This document shows, in pieces, positions 1 through 8,889 of a DNA stretch of 64,000 nt. The position numbers and the translations under genes were made by a program. Source of the stretch: JACRLW01 sp050181465 (lineage in GTDB: Bacteria; Planctomycetota; UBA1135; UBA2386); contig JBFXDD010000002.1 of the NCBI GenBank assembly GCA_050181465.1, positions 1-64,000 on the forward strand, in the 5' to 3' direction. The notes under the pieces are model-generated. The model was given only the letters and a program-made list of their open reading frames with translations, ran no database searches and was not told the DNA's origin. Position 1 is the first letter of the stretch. Every line of letters starts with the position of its first letter.

Positions 1-2
1 CC

Positions 3-1118
3 TCACCGCCGCTTCGCCGCAGCACCGAGCACGACTTCGACCTCGCGCTCGACCCACGCCCGCTCCTGCCGGCGCAGGATGCGGAGCTTGACCTTGTCGC
101 CGACCTGGCGGGAGTCGAGGACCTGCAGCACGTCGTCGAAGGAGTGCACGAGTTTGTCGTCGATGGCCAGGATCACGTCGCCGTAGTCGTGGCGCTCCAC
201 GCTGCGCAGGCCGGCGGTCTCGGCACCGCTGCCCGGCACGATCTCGCGCACGACCGGGTGTTCGCTCTCGCCGACCAACACGCGCTCGAGCACCACTCCC
301 AAGACCGGGCGCACGCCGCGGTCGCCGCGAAGGATGCTCGGCACGGTCCGGTTGATGGTGTCGGCGGGGATCGCGAAGCCGATTCCGGCATTGCCGCCCG
401 AGGGACTGACGATCGCGGTGTTCATCCCGATCAGCCGACCGGCGGAATCGAGCAAAGGACCGCCCGAGTTGCCGGGATTGATCGCGGCATCGACCTGGAT
501 CGCACCTTGGATCAGCGTGCCGCGCGGGGACTTGATGACGCGATCCAACGCACTCACCACGCCGGTGGTGAGCGAGTTGGTCAGCCCGAAGGGATTGCCG
601 ATCGCGAACACCGACTGCCCGACCTTCAGGTCCTGCGCGGAACCGAGGGGGATCGGCCGCAGGCCGCTCGGCACCTCGACGAGCTTGAGCACCGCGATGT
701 CGAACTCCTCCGCCCCGCCGACGACGATCGCCGGGCGGTCCTCACCGCCGGGAAAGCGCACGAGCAGATCCGAGTCGAGACTCTGCACGACATGCCAGTT
801 GCTGACCACGTAGCCGCGCTCGTCCCACACGAAGCCGGTCCCCGTGCCCTCCGACACCGTCGCCCGGCGAAAGCGATCGGCGACGATCGCGCGGCTGGTG
901 ATGTGCACCACCGAGGGCGCGTTGTCCTCGAAGATGCGGATCGTGGTCTGCTCGAAGTCGGCGAGCGCGCCGCGCGCTTCGATCGTTCGAGCCGTCGCGG
1001 GCACGTGCACCTTGCCTCCGGTCACGCGCTCGGCTACCAGCCACCCGGCCGCAGCGAGCAACGCACCGATCGCGACCAACGGCAGCGGACTCGAGGACCT
1101 GCGTCCCGTAGCGTTCAT
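3..1118 (-). CDS. HtrA/DegP-like S1C serine protease with PDZ domain
   Basis: This 371-residue protein is a trypsin-like serine protease of the HtrA/DegP type, which degrades or refolds damaged envelope proteins. An uncleaved-looking hydrophobic anchor covers residues 13-29, so it is probably tethered to the inner membrane facing the periplasm. The catalytic triad is visible: His109 in SNWHVV, Asp140 in EFDIAVLKL and Ser218 in NPGNSGGP. A single PDZ domain fills residues 270-365 and has the usual GDVILAIDD core. Length fits the one-PDZ DegS/HtrA class rather than the two-PDZ DegP. The TGA stop is within the window, so the gene is complete. It lies 9 bp upstream of, and on the same strand as, the stop of the dehydrogenase gene, so read-through from that gene is possible. 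Confidence 0.93.
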   Translation of the reverse strand: MNATGRRSSSPLPLVAIGALLAAAGWLVAERVTGGKVHVPATARTIEARGALADFEQTTIRIFEDNAPSVVHITSRAIVADRFRRATVSEGTGTGFVWDERGYVVSNWHVVQSLDSDLLVRFPGGEDRPAIVVGGAEEFDIAVLKLVEVPSGLRPIPLGSAQDLKVGQSVFAIGNPFGLTNSLTTGVVSALDRVIKSPRGTLIQGAIQVDAAINPGNSGGPLLDSAGRLIGMNTAIVSPSGGNAGIGFAIPADTINRTVPSILRGDRGVRPVLGVVLERVLVGESEHPVVREIVPGSGAETAGLRSVERHDYGDVILAIDDKLVHSFDDVLQVLDSRQVGDKVKLRILRRQERAWVEREVEVVLGAAAKRR

Positions 1119-1127
1119 CGAGATCCC

Positions 1128-3932
1128 TCAGCGAACGGGGTCGGGCCAGAGGTTGCGCCAGTTCGCGTTCGATCGCGTGGCCTGGCGCGACAACTCCGCG
1201 TGCGCGCCGCGCCCGACGCGCACGGTCTCCAAGGCGGACTCCGCGAGTGCCTTGCCGCAGGCCAAGACGATGCTCGGTGCATCGAGGCCGTGGTAACGGA
1301 ACACCTGTTCCGGCGTCCCGGACTTGCTGAACTTGCGCACGCAGAGCGCGATCTGCCGCGTGCCGACGATCGAACCCAAGTTGTCGAGCAGACCGGCCTC
1401 GCCGTCGTGCACCGACACGATGGGGATGCGTCGCCCCGCGAGATCGATGACGTCGAGTGAATCGAGCGGCCGGTCGGCCGCGTTGCGCGGCAAGAGGTGC
1501 AGCGCGCCGTCGATGCCGAGCTCCAGCCGCAGGTGTCGGTAGCCGTCGCGATCGGCGAGGATGCCGCTCAGCAGTTCCGGCGACGACGCGACCAACACGT
1601 TGGCGTAGACGCCGCGCTCGCGCAGGAGCGCCTCGCTCGCCTCGACGGCCTCGCGCGCGAGCGCGCCCATCGTGACGATGTGCACGACGTTCTCACCCGG
1701 TTCGTAGCCGCGGTAGCCGCGCCAGTCGATCAGCCAGTAGCCGCCGCGCAGGACGTCCTCGCGCAATCGGCGCAGGATCTCGGCGTCTGGCATCGCCGGC
1801 ACTTCGGCTTCGGGCAGGCCGCCGTCGCCCGCGTTCGCGGCGAGCAGCGCGCCGCTCGGCAGATCGGCCTTGAATCGCGCCTGTCTGCGCAGGTTCTTGA
1901 GCAGGAGATCCTGCCGCAGCGCGCGCGTGACCAAGCGCACGAACACACCCTTGCGACCCGCGTCATCGCCTTCGATGTGCCGGCGCAGTGCATCGCACAG
2001 GATCCAATCCACCTCGGCCGCGAAGGACGGCTCCCAGGTGATGAGGTTGGGCATCTGAATGTCGGACTTCCAACTGTGCTGCGCGCCTTCCGGGGCGAGC
2101 GTGACGCCCGACGGAGTGCCGACCAACACGAACGACGAGCCCCAGTAGAGGTCGTAATAGAGCTGGTCGAGCGCTCGCTTCACGAAGAAGTCGTAGACCG
2201 TCATCATCGGCAGGAACGGCACGCCGGCGAAGTCGCCGAGCTTGCCGAACGAGCCCATCGCCGACATGCAGTTCGCTTCCGCGATGTCGAAGCGGATGTG
2301 TCGGCTCCACGACTTGTCGGTGGGGGCCACCTGCGGTCGATTGCGCTCGCGCACCTCGAGCTGCGCTTCCCAATCCTTTTCGCTCTCGGGACCGAACACC
2401 TTCTGGTCCATCGCCGGATTGATGTTCGTGCTCGTGCCCACGTCGGGCGCCATCGTCATCACCAGATCGGCGACTGCGTTCCAGCGCTGCTCCTGGGCAT
2501 CGAGTGCGCGACCCGCCGGCCGTCCGGCTTTGGTCAGTTCATCGAAGGCACCGATGCGGACGAGCTTCGCCGCCAACTGTCCCCACATCCATTGCGTGTG
2601 AGCCAGCGGCGCCAGCTTGAGATTGATGTCGAGCGACTCGGGAAGACCCCCGGCAGCCGCGACTTTGCTCGCGAGGCTCTGCTTGCGCGCGCGCGACTGT
2701 TGCTCGACTGCCGCGATGCCGTCACGCCAGATCTGGCGACGCGCAGCGAGCCAGCGGCCTTCGGCGGAATCCGCCGGGAAGGCGGCGAAGGGATCCGCCG
2801 GGTCGATGCTCGCCCCGCGCAACAGCGACTCCACTTCGCTCTCCTCCGGCAGCGAGGAGTGGTTGCCGGTGGCGGCTTCGCACTCGAGCCCGCGCCCTTT
2901 CAGCGTGTGCGCGATGATCATCGTCGGGCGTCGCTCATCGACGCGGGCCGCGTCGAAGGCCTCGGCGAGCAGATCGAGGTCATGGCCGCCGACGTCGCGG
3001 AAGAGGCGGACGACATCGTCGTCACTCATCTTGCCGAGCAAGGACTTCGCGGTGGGCGCGACTTCGAGCAAGGCCGCGCGCATCGCCGCGGCATCCTTCT
3101 TCCACACCAGGGTCTGGTAGTGGAAGTCGGTGAGCTGCTTCTCGAAGGCGTCGCGTAGCGCTTCACCGCCCTTCTTGCCGAACACTTCGAGGCGGAAGCT
3201 GCCGTGGCGCAGGTGGATGACGTGCCAGCCGTTCGCGGAGCAGGTCCGTTCGATGCGATCGGCGTCGGTGCCTTCGAGACCGCGGGCGTTGGGCGTGCGC
3301 GTGCCGTCCAGGCTCTGACGGTTGTAGTCGACGATCCAGGTGACGTTGCCCAGCTCACGTTCGGCGACCTCGGGCAAGGCCTCCATCAGCGAGCCCTCGC
3401 GGAACTCACTGTCGCCCATCAGGCACCAGAAGTGCGGCGTGCCGAGGTCGTGACCGTGCGCGTTCGCATACCTGAAAGCGAGCGCGAGATAGGCGGCGTT
3501 GACCGGGGGAATTCCGACCGTTCCCGACGGCAGGATGCGCCAGCAGTCCGGATCGAACTCGGAGTGATAGGACTGGAAGACCGGATTGCCGTCGTGGCTG
3601 AAGTCGCGCAGCCGATCCATCACCGCCTTGCTCTCGGCGTCGTCGAACCAGCGGCCGTCCTTGTGCCGGAACAGACCGAGCTGGCGAAAGATCGCGTGGT
3701 CGACCGGTGCCGCGTGCGGCTTGCTGCAGAAGAAGTCGTGCGGCTGTCGCGCCAACAGGTGCAGGGTCGAGTGGATCTCGAGGCAGGAGGCGCAGGCAGC
3801 CGGGTGGCCGCCGACCTTGGGGTCGCCTTCGTCGGTGTCGGGGCGGTGGTTCGCGCGCCAGATCATCGCCACGGTCTGGGCGAGCACGCGCTGGTTGATC
3901 TTCTCGAGAATCTCGCGATCCCTGGTCTTCAT
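1128..3932 (-). CDS. aceE: Pyruvate dehydrogenase E1, homodimeric AceE type
   Basis: This 934-residue thiamine-diphosphate enzyme resembles the homodimeric E1 of the pyruvate dehydrogenase complex, which decarboxylates pyruvate and acetylates the lipoyl domain of E2. The ThDP/Mg site is visible as GDSEFREGSLMEAL followed by NRQSLDG. The central transketolase-like domain has the AceE-like run GTPSGVTLAPEGAQH, and a transketolase C-domain closes the protein. The open frame continues 637 codons further upstream across the antisense of der, but homology begins at MKTRDREILEKINQRV, so ATG 3932 is the start. No Shine-Dalgarno is obvious. No E2 or E3 gene is nearby, so partners must be encoded elsewhere. 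A transketolase-like 2-oxoacid dehydrogenase with another substrate is the alternative. Confidence 0.88.
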   Translation of the reverse strand: MKTRDREILEKINQRVLAQTVAMIWRANHRPDTDEGDPKVGGHPAACASCLEIHSTLHLLARQPHDFFCSKPHAAPVDHAIFRQLGLFRHKDGRWFDDAESKAVMDRLRDFSHDGNPVFQSYHSEFDPDCWRILPSGTVGIPPVNAAYLALAFRYANAHGHDLGTPHFWCLMGDSEFREGSLMEALPEVAERELGNVTWIVDYNRQSLDGTRTPNARGLEGTDADRIERTCSANGWHVIHLRHGSFRLEVFGKKGGEALRDAFEKQLTDFHYQTLVWKKDAAAMRAALLEVAPTAKSLLGKMSDDDVVRLFRDVGGHDLDLLAEAFDAARVDERRPTMIIAHTLKGRGLECEAATGNHSSLPEESEVESLLRGASIDPADPFAAFPADSAEGRWLAARRQIWRDGIAAVEQQSRARKQSLASKVAAAGGLPESLDINLKLAPLAHTQWMWGQLAAKLVRIGAFDELTKAGRPAGRALDAQEQRWNAVADLVMTMAPDVGTSTNINPAMDQKVFGPESEKDWEAQLEVRERNRPQVAPTDKSWSRHIRFDIAEANCMSAMGSFGKLGDFAGVPFLPMMTVYDFFVKRALDQLYYDLYWGSSFVLVGTPSGVTLAPEGAQHSWKSDIQMPNLITWEPSFAAEVDWILCDALRRHIEGDDAGRKGVFVRLVTRALRQDLLLKNLRRQARFKADLPSGALLAANAGDGGLPEAEVPAMPDAEILRRLREDVLRGGYWLIDWRGYRGYEPGENVVHIVTMGALAREAVEASEALLRERGVYANVLVASSPELLSGILADRDGYRHLRLELGIDGALHLLPRNAADRPLDSLDVIDLAGRRIPIVSVHDGEAGLLDNLGSIVGTRQIALCVRKFSKSGTPEQVFRYHGLDAPSIVLACGKALAESALETVRVGRGAHAELSRQATRSNANWRNLWPDPVR

Positions 3933-4083
3933 CGGGTGGGGTCTGGCGGGCAGGAGGGGCTCGAAGTTGCCGGTTCGGACGGGTGGCGGCCGGACAGCGG
4001 GCCAGGGTAGGCCAGGGGTCGCGTCCGGTCCATGGCCGCGACGGGGGCCGGGCGCGAGGTCGTCCCTGCGGCCCAATCGCGGA

Positions 4084-4111
4084 TTGACAGTCCCTTGTGC
4101 GGCCGTACCCT
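4084..4111 (+). promoter_or_regulatory. Sigma70-type promoter of der
   Basis: A perfect -35 TTGACA (4084-4089) is followed after 16 bp by a -10-like TACCCT (4106-4111), which would start transcription near 4118. It lies downstream of the ATG at 4032, so that ATG would not be on this transcript. This supports the TTG at 4164 as the translation start of der. Confidence 0.55.
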
Positions 4112-4163
4112 GCTTCGCCCCCTGATCGGCGCGCCGCGTCCTGCGCGCGCCGCGAGTGCCCCC

Positions 4164-5747
4164 TTGACCCGCCCCGTCGTCGCGATCGTCGGCCGACCCA
4201 ATGTCGGCAAATCGAGCTTGCTCAACCGCATTGCCGGCAGGCGGGTGTCGATCGTCGAGCCGACCGCGGGGGTCACGCGCGATCGCGTCGCGATCGTGGT
4301 CGAGTTCGGCGGGCGAACCTTCGATCTCGTCGACACCGGCGGACTCGGACTGGTCGACGAAGACCTGCTCAAGCCGCACATCGAACGTCAGATCCAGACC
4401 GCGCTCGAAATGGCCGATCTCGTCGTGTTCGTCGTCGACGGCAAGGAGGGGCCGGTGCCGGGCGATGATCTCGTCGCGCAACGACTGCGCCGCCTGCGCG
4501 ACCGCACGATCCTCGTCGCGAACAAGATCGAGTCGCACGCCGAGGAGCAGGCGGTGTCGGTGTGGGCGAAGCTCGGCTTCGGCGAACCGCTCCCGGTGAG
4601 CGCGGTGGAGGGCTTCGGGATCTCCGATCTCTTGACGACGGTGGTGGAGCGACTGCCGACGGCCGGGGACACCGAGGGCGCGGACGAGACCCCGACGATC
4701 CGGTTCGCGGTGGTCGGCAAGCGCAACTCGGGCAAATCGACGCTCATCAATCACCTCGCCGGTGAGGAGCGTGTGATCGTCTCCGAGATCGCCGGCACGA
4801 CGCGCGACTCGGTCGACGTGGTGTTCGAGTGGGACGGCCGACGACTGTGTGCCATCGACACCGCGGGCCTGCGCAAGAAGCGCAGCATCGAGCACGCGAT
4901 CGAACTGTTCAGCATGATGCGCGCGAAGGACAGCATCCGCCGCGCCGACGTCGTCGTGCACATGTTCGATCTGAACGAGTCGATCAGTCAGGTCGATCGG
5001 AAGCTCGCGCACTTCTACCTGGAACTCGCTCGGCCGGTGCTGCTGGTCGCGAACAAGATCGATCTGGCGACCGCCATCGATCTCGAGCGCTGGGATCGCT
5101 ACGTGAAGCAGCAACTGCCTGGATTGCAGTTCGCGCCGGTCGCGTTCCTCTCGGCGAAGGACGGCACCAACGTCGCCGAGTCGCTCGAGGTGTTGTTCGA
5201 CCTTCACGAACAGGCCGGCCTGCGGGTCCCCACTCCAGCGCTCAATTCGTTCCTTCAGGACGCCCGCCAGAAGCTGGTGCCGCGCTCGAAGGGCAAGGTG
5301 CCGAAGCTGTTCTACGGGACGCAGATCGGCACGCACCCCTTGTCGATCGTCGTGTTCGTGAACGACGTCAAGCTGTTCCGCGGCCACAACTACGAGCGCT
5401 ACCTCGCGAATGCGTTCCGCGAACACTTCGGCGTCGAAGAGATCCCGATCCGTTTCGTGTTCCGTGAGCGCGGTCGGCGAGCCGCGGGGAGCACGCCGCC
5501 ATCGAGCGAGGCTGCGCCGCGTCCCGGGGCGGACGGCTCGGATGCGCTGTTCCCCGCCGAACCCTCGGCGGACGACGGTGAGTTCGAGGGCGAGTCGGAG
5601 GGCGAGTTCGACGGTGAGTTCGACGGCGAGTTCGGTGACTTCGACGTCGAGGAGTTCGAGACGCGGCCCGACGCCTCGAATGTGGAAGCCCCGTCGCCCG
5701 CGCGATCTGCTAGACAACGAGTTCGCGACGACCAACTGCCCGATTGA
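4164..5747 (+). CDS. der: Ribosome-assembly GTPase Der (EngA)
   Basis: Der is a tandem GTPase needed for 50S ribosomal subunit maturation. Two G domains are seen: the first with GRPNVGKSS and DTGG, the second with GKRNSGKST, DTAGLRKK and NKID. They are followed by the KH-like C-terminal domain. The family begins a few residues before the first P-loop, and TTG 4164 gives LTRPVVAIVGRPNVGKS, so I prefer it to the in-frame ATG at 4032. The protein is then 527 residues, longer than usual because of an acidic tail with repeated GEFDGEF/GEFEGES units after about residue 460. The G4 motif of the first domain reads NKIE rather than NKxD, which is unusual. The gene diverges from aceE across a 231 bp spacer that carries the promoter. 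Confidence 0.93.
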   Translation: MTRPVVAIVGRPNVGKSSLLNRIAGRRVSIVEPTAGVTRDRVAIVVEFGGRTFDLVDTGGLGLVDEDLLKPHIERQIQTALEMADLVVFVVDGKEGPVPGDDLVAQRLRRLRDRTILVANKIESHAEEQAVSVWAKLGFGEPLPVSAVEGFGISDLLTTVVERLPTAGDTEGADETPTIRFAVVGKRNSGKSTLINHLAGEERVIVSEIAGTTRDSVDVVFEWDGRRLCAIDTAGLRKKRSIEHAIELFSMMRAKDSIRRADVVVHMFDLNESISQVDRKLAHFYLELARPVLLVANKIDLATAIDLERWDRYVKQQLPGLQFAPVAFLSAKDGTNVAESLEVLFDLHEQAGLRVPTPALNSFLQDARQKLVPRSKGKVPKLFYGTQIGTHPLSIVVFVNDVKLFRGHNYERYLANAFREHFGVEEIPIRFVFRERGRRAAGSTPPSSEAAPRPGADGSDALFPAEPSADDGEFEGESEGEFDGEFDGEFGDFDVEEFETRPDASNVEAPSPARSARQRVRDDQLPD

Positions 5748-5780
5748 GGCGGCGCGAGCTCGGGCGCGGATCAATCTTCG

Positions 5781-6509
5781 ATGAAGGATGGATCGGCGGC
5801 GCACCCGTGCGATTCTTCGCGCCCGATGCGTGCCGACGATCATCTGCCCGCGCGTTGCCTCGCCGAAGCGCTGGGCACCGCGTTCCTGCTGCTCGCCGTC
5901 GTGGGTTCAGGGATCATGGCGGATCGACTCACGGACTCGGTCGGACTCGCGCTCCTGGCCAACACGATCGCGACGACTGCGACGCTGTTCGCGCTCATCC
6001 TCGCATTCGCCGCAGTCAGCGGCGCACACTTCAATCCCGCGGTGTCGCTCGCGAACTGGTTCGCCGGTTGCTTGTCGTCGCGTGCGCTCCTTTGCTACCT
6101 GCTCGCGCAGTGCGGCGGTGCGCTGCTCGGGGTGGCCGTCGCCCACGTGCTCTTCGAGTTGCCGATCGTGCAGCACGCGAGCACGGCGCGCGGTTCGACC
6201 GCGATGGCGATCGCCGAAGTCGTCGCGACCTTCGGGTTGTTGACGATCATCCGCGGCGCCGCACGCCATGGTGTCTTCGCCGTCGCAGCGGCGGTGGCAG
6301 CCTTCGTCGCCGGCGGTTACTGGTTCACGTCTTCGACCTGCTTCGCGAACCCAGCGGTCACGCTTGGTCGCGCGTTCACCGATACCTTCGCCGGAATCCG
6401 CGGCAGTGATGTGCCGCGCTTCCTGGTCGGTCAGTTGTTGGGCGCCGGGCTCGCGATCCTCGCCGCCCGAGTGCTCGATCGTGCCGGCAGCCCATCGAAG
6501 AACCCATGA
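5781..6509 (+). CDS. aqpS: Aquaporin family channel, AqpS-like (predicted arsenite channel)
   Basis: This 242-residue MIP/aquaporin family protein has six hydrophobic segments and both NPA boxes, HFNPAVSL and FANPAVTL. The fold is certain; the substrate is inferred from context. Its stop overlaps the start of an arsenate reductase by ATGA, the same order as aqpS-arsC in Sinorhizobium meliloti. There the channel lets arsenite leave the cell after arsenate is reduced. In this window it would replace an ArsB or Acr3 pump, neither of which is seen. An internal ATG at 5826 gives 227 residues and a more typical N-terminus, so the first 15 residues are doubtful. It could instead conduct water, glycerol or another metalloid. 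Confidence 0.85.
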   Translation: MKDGSAAHPCDSSRPMRADDHLPARCLAEALGTAFLLLAVVGSGIMADRLTDSVGLALLANTIATTATLFALILAFAAVSGAHFNPAVSLANWFAGCLSSRALLCYLLAQCGGALLGVAVAHVLFELPIVQHASTARGSTAMAIAEVVATFGLLTIIRGAARHGVFAVAAAVAAFVAGGYWFTSSTCFANPAVTLGRAFTDTFAGIRGSDVPRFLVGQLLGAGLAILAARVLDRAGSPSKNP

Positions 6510-6949
6510 AGACGCCGCAGCGCTGGTTGTTCCTGTGCGTCGCGAACTCGGCTCGCTCACAGATGGCCGAGGGCCTCGCGCGCGCGCAGTTCGGGGATGC
6601 CGTGATCGTGGCGAGTGCCGGGAGTGCGCCGACGCGCGTGAATCCGATGGCGATCGCGGTGATGGACGAGCTCGGCATCGATCTGCGGACCCACTCGAGC
6701 AAGAGCGTCGCCGACTTCGATCTGCGCACCGTCGATCTGGTCATCACGCTGTGCGCCGATGAGGTCTGTCCGGTGGTCCCGCGTGGGGTCACGCGCCTTC
6801 ACTGGCCGTTTCCCGATCCGGCGAGCGACGATCCGAGCGTCGATCCGACCGAGCTGCGCGCGCGATTCCGGGTCGTCCGTGATGCGATCGCCGCACGGCT
6901 TCGTGAGGAGGGCGCGCTCCTGTTGCGCCCTGGCCCGGATCGTTCGTGA
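6506..6949 (+). CDS. arsC: Arsenate reductase, thioredoxin-coupled LMW-PTP fold
   Basis: This 147-residue low-molecular-weight phosphatase-fold protein is predicted to reduce arsenate to arsenite. The P-loop CVANSARS is CX5R with Cys11, and two more cysteines, Cys83 and Cys88 in TLCADEVC, match the redox relay Cys10-Cys82-Cys89 of the thioredoxin-coupled ArsC of Staphylococcus aureus. A plain tyrosine phosphatase would lack that relay. It is translationally coupled to the aquaporin gene through a 4 bp overlap. The last codons (PGPDRS) and the TGA stop are made by the intergenic repeat at 6931, so the natural C-terminus appears to have been re-set by repeat insertion. Confidence 0.9.
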   Translation: MKTPQRWLFLCVANSARSQMAEGLARAQFGDAVIVASAGSAPTRVNPMAIAVMDELGIDLRTHSSKSVADFDLRTVDLVITLCADEVCPVVPRGVTRLHWPFPDPASDDPSVDPTELRARFRVVRDAIAARLREEGALLLRPGPDRS

Positions 6950-7005
6950 ACGTCGCCGCGAGATCGACACAGCCGGGCGCGAGTTGCGGAGATCGATCCG
7001 CGGCG
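6931..7005 (-). repeat. Shortened copy of the 180-bp structured repeat (copy A)
   Basis: The left 45 bases (GGCCCGGA, then CGTTCGTGAACGTCGCCGCG, then AGATCGACAC) match one arm of the repeat in the orientation of copy 4. They run directly into AGCCGGGCGCGAGTTGCGGA, which matches the inner part of the other arm, so about 100 bp of the middle is missing. The outer end of the second arm is not recognisable and stops near the TGA of the 7011 gene. The ArsC stop codon lies inside the element. Confidence 0.7.
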
Positions 7006-7010
7006 CGAAC

Positions 7011-8078
7011 TCAGTTGATCTGCTCGACGCTGATGAAGCGGCCGTAGCCTTGACCGATGTCGAAGCCGGCGCCGCCGTCGAGGGTCGGGGTTCCGCCGCG
7101 GCGACCGTTGACGGCCAGTTCGAGCACGTCATCGCCGTCCGAGCCGGCGAGGCGCGGGAAACCGTCGAGGTTGCGCGTCACCAGCATGCGCACGGTGTCG
7201 TCACCGAAGTCGCCGTCGAAGTTCCCGAGCGTGATCAGGCTGGTATCGACGAAGAGCTTCAACTCGTCGTTGTCCGCGCCGCCGATCAGATCGCCGTAGT
7301 GGAGGTAGTTCGCGAGAGAACCGTAGAGGCGCACATCGGCGAGATCAGCACCGAGGCCGAGATCGCCGAACAGCCCGACGAGTACGTCGGCGCGCACCTT
7401 CTGGTCCATGAAGACGTCGAAGCGGTCGCTGCCGCCGCCGGTGAAGCCGATCGCCTGTAGAGTCGGGATCGCCGCGTTGGACACGCAGTCGAGCACGAGG
7501 TTGTCGGTGCCGCTGCCGGTCAGCGCGCCGAACACCATGTCGAGTCGCTGCGACGGATTGGGTGAGTCGACCTTGGCGAAGAAGTCGGTCTCGCCTTCAC
7601 CGGTCAACGCGACGAAGTTGACGCCGACGTTCTGACCGAAGGTCACTGCCTCGTACTGGAGCAGGTCGTTGCCTTGCGTGCTCTGCACGAGGGTCGTGAG
7701 GTCGACGCGCGCGCTGGTCGGGAGCACTCGGTACTTCTGGTCGAGGATCGTCTCGCCGGATGCATTCGCGATCGTGATCGGGAAGCTGCGGTCGGTGACG
7801 ACTTCGAACTGCAGTTGGTCGGAGCCGGGTCCGCTGCGATAGTCGATGGCGCGGACGCCGGCGAAGTCGATCGGGCTGGGCAAGCCGGGCACGTCGAACA
7901 CCTGTGCGGCGCCGCGCTGGTCGACGGTGACCTTGACCTGCACGGAACCGGGGCCGGCGTCGATTCGCAGCGTGCCGTTCACGACCGCTGCACTGCCTTG
8001 GGCGAGTGCGGCGCTGCACAGGAGAGCGACCGCCGGAATGACTGCGGGAACGAAGAGGGTCGAAGCGGGACGATTCAT
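7011..8078 (-). CDS. Secreted hypothetical protein with GGxGxD-like repeats
   Basis: This 355-residue protein of unknown function begins with a signal peptide of about 26 residues ending in ALAQG. The mature part is rich in Gly, Asp, Ser and Val. It carries recurring stretches such as GSGTDNLVLD, GGADNDELKLF and GSDGDDVLELAVNG, which resemble degenerate calcium-binding RTX/haemolysin-type turns in a beta-roll. I see no catalytic motif. It is probably extracellular or surface-associated. The gene is preceded by a 308 bp spacer that contains repeat copy 1, and it ends next to repeat copy A, so it is bracketed by repeats on both sides. No family assignment is possible by eye. Confidence 0.8.
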   Translation of the reverse strand: MNRPASTLFVPAVIPAVALLCSAALAQGSAAVVNGTLRIDAGPGSVQVKVTVDQRGAAQVFDVPGLPSPIDFAGVRAIDYRSGPGSDQLQFEVVTDRSFPITIANASGETILDQKYRVLPTSARVDLTTLVQSTQGNDLLQYEAVTFGQNVGVNFVALTGEGETDFFAKVDSPNPSQRLDMVFGALTGSGTDNLVLDCVSNAAIPTLQAIGFTGGGSDRFDVFMDQKVRADVLVGLFGDLGLGADLADVRLYGSLANYLHYGDLIGGADNDELKLFVDTSLITLGNFDGDFGDDTVRMLVTRNLDGFPRLAGSDGDDVLELAVNGRRGGTPTLDGGAGFDIGQGYGRFISVEQIN

Positions 8079-8209
8079 GAGGGTGCGTTCTGGGTTGGTT
8101 GCGGAGGTCGGCGCGAGATGGCGCCGGGGCCTCGTTGCACCCTCGTTGCGGGCGGTCGATCGGAATTGCGTGGCTGCTCGGAAAAAGCCCGCGTCGGGCG
8201 TCGGACCAA

Positions 8210-8390
8210 CCCGGATGATTCGTGAACCTCTACTGCGATCGCCGTAAGTCGCGCCCGGCGTCGTCGCTACGTCGGCTCCTCCCTGGCAGCGTAGCTACCG
8301 CTGCACTTCGGACGTCGACCGTCGTAGCTCCTTGATGGGCATCGACCCTGCGTCGATCTCGCGACGACGTTCACGAATCATCCGGGCTAG
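8210..8390 (+). repeat. 180-bp structured intergenic repeat, copy 1 (full length)
   Basis: A 181 bp element is bounded by a perfect 18 bp inverted repeat, CCCGGATGATTCGTGAAC at 8210-8227 and its complement at 8369-8386, followed by CTAG at 8387-8390. Inside it, GCTACGTCGG (8266-8275) pairs with CCGTCGTAGC (8319-8328) with one mismatch, and GCAGCG (8286-8291) pairs with CGCTGC (8299-8304). The terminal CTAG supplies the stop codon of the zinc-ribbon gene on the minus strand. It fills most of the only intergenic gap over 300 bp; the remaining part, 8079-8209, shows no recognisable signal. Confidence 0.9.
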
Positions 8391-8881
8391 AGACTCGCGC
8401 CGCACTGATCGCAGAAACGCGCGTCTTCGTCGTTCAGCGTGCGGCACTCGCGGCATCGCACCTTCACGCGCGCGCCGGTCGCGCCGCTGCCGTCCGCAGC
8501 GCCGGCCGGCACATCCCCGTCATCAGCGGTGACCAGCCCGCTGGCGTCCACGGCATCGCGCATGAGCCTGCCGCCGGTGCGCGCCCAGGGTGCGAGGTCG
8601 TCGGCAGCGCGTTCCGGATCGAGAACCAGCCCCGAACCGGCGATGCCGCGCGCGCCGAGGTGTCGAAGGCCGCGGCCGACGCCCGTGAGCAGGATGCCGC
8701 CGGCCGCGATCAGGAAGCCCTTCGGCGGAAATGACTCGGCGAACATGTCTCCCGGCGAGCCGAACGACGAGAAGAAGCTGATTGCGCCGCCGATGGCCAC
8801 GACGGCTCCGATCGCAACCAGGATCGTGCCGAATGCGTGCAGGGACTTGCGGGAATCGGAGACCTGAGTTCGAGATCGCAT
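8387..8881 (-). CDS. Small membrane protein with C-terminal zinc ribbon
   Basis: This 164-residue protein has two hydrophobic segments near the N-terminus (about residues 14-36 and 50-66) and ends in a double-zinc-ribbon-like module CRECRTLNDEDARFCDQCG, which is CxxC-x11-CxxC. The function is unknown. Such ribbons often mediate protein or nucleic-acid contacts. The longer open frame upstream lies in the antisense of the MFS gene. I place the start at ATG 8881 because a TAGACT hexamer sits 8 nt ahead of it and the hydrophobic segment follows soon after. The stop TAG is the CTAG end of repeat copy 1, so the insertion may have trimmed or defined the C-terminus directly after the last zinc ligand. 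Confidence 0.75.
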   Translation of the reverse strand: MRSRTQVSDSRKSLHAFGTILVAIGAVVAIGGAISFFSSFGSPGDMFAESFPPKGFLIAAGGILLTGVGRGLRHLGARGIAGSGLVLDPERAADDLAPWARTGGRLMRDAVDASGLVTADDGDVPAGAADGSGATGARVKVRCRECRTLNDEDARFCDQCGASL

Positions 8882-8889
8882 TCGCACGC

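Noticed and set aside
4032..4163. ATG 4032 as the start of der
   Set aside because: A TTGACA/TACCCT promoter lies downstream of it and the added 44 residues have no family match.
144..5843. Many open frames longer than 150 codons on the strand opposite aceE, der and other genes
   Set aside because: They are products of GC-rich codon usage, contain no family motif and lie wholly inside recognised genes.
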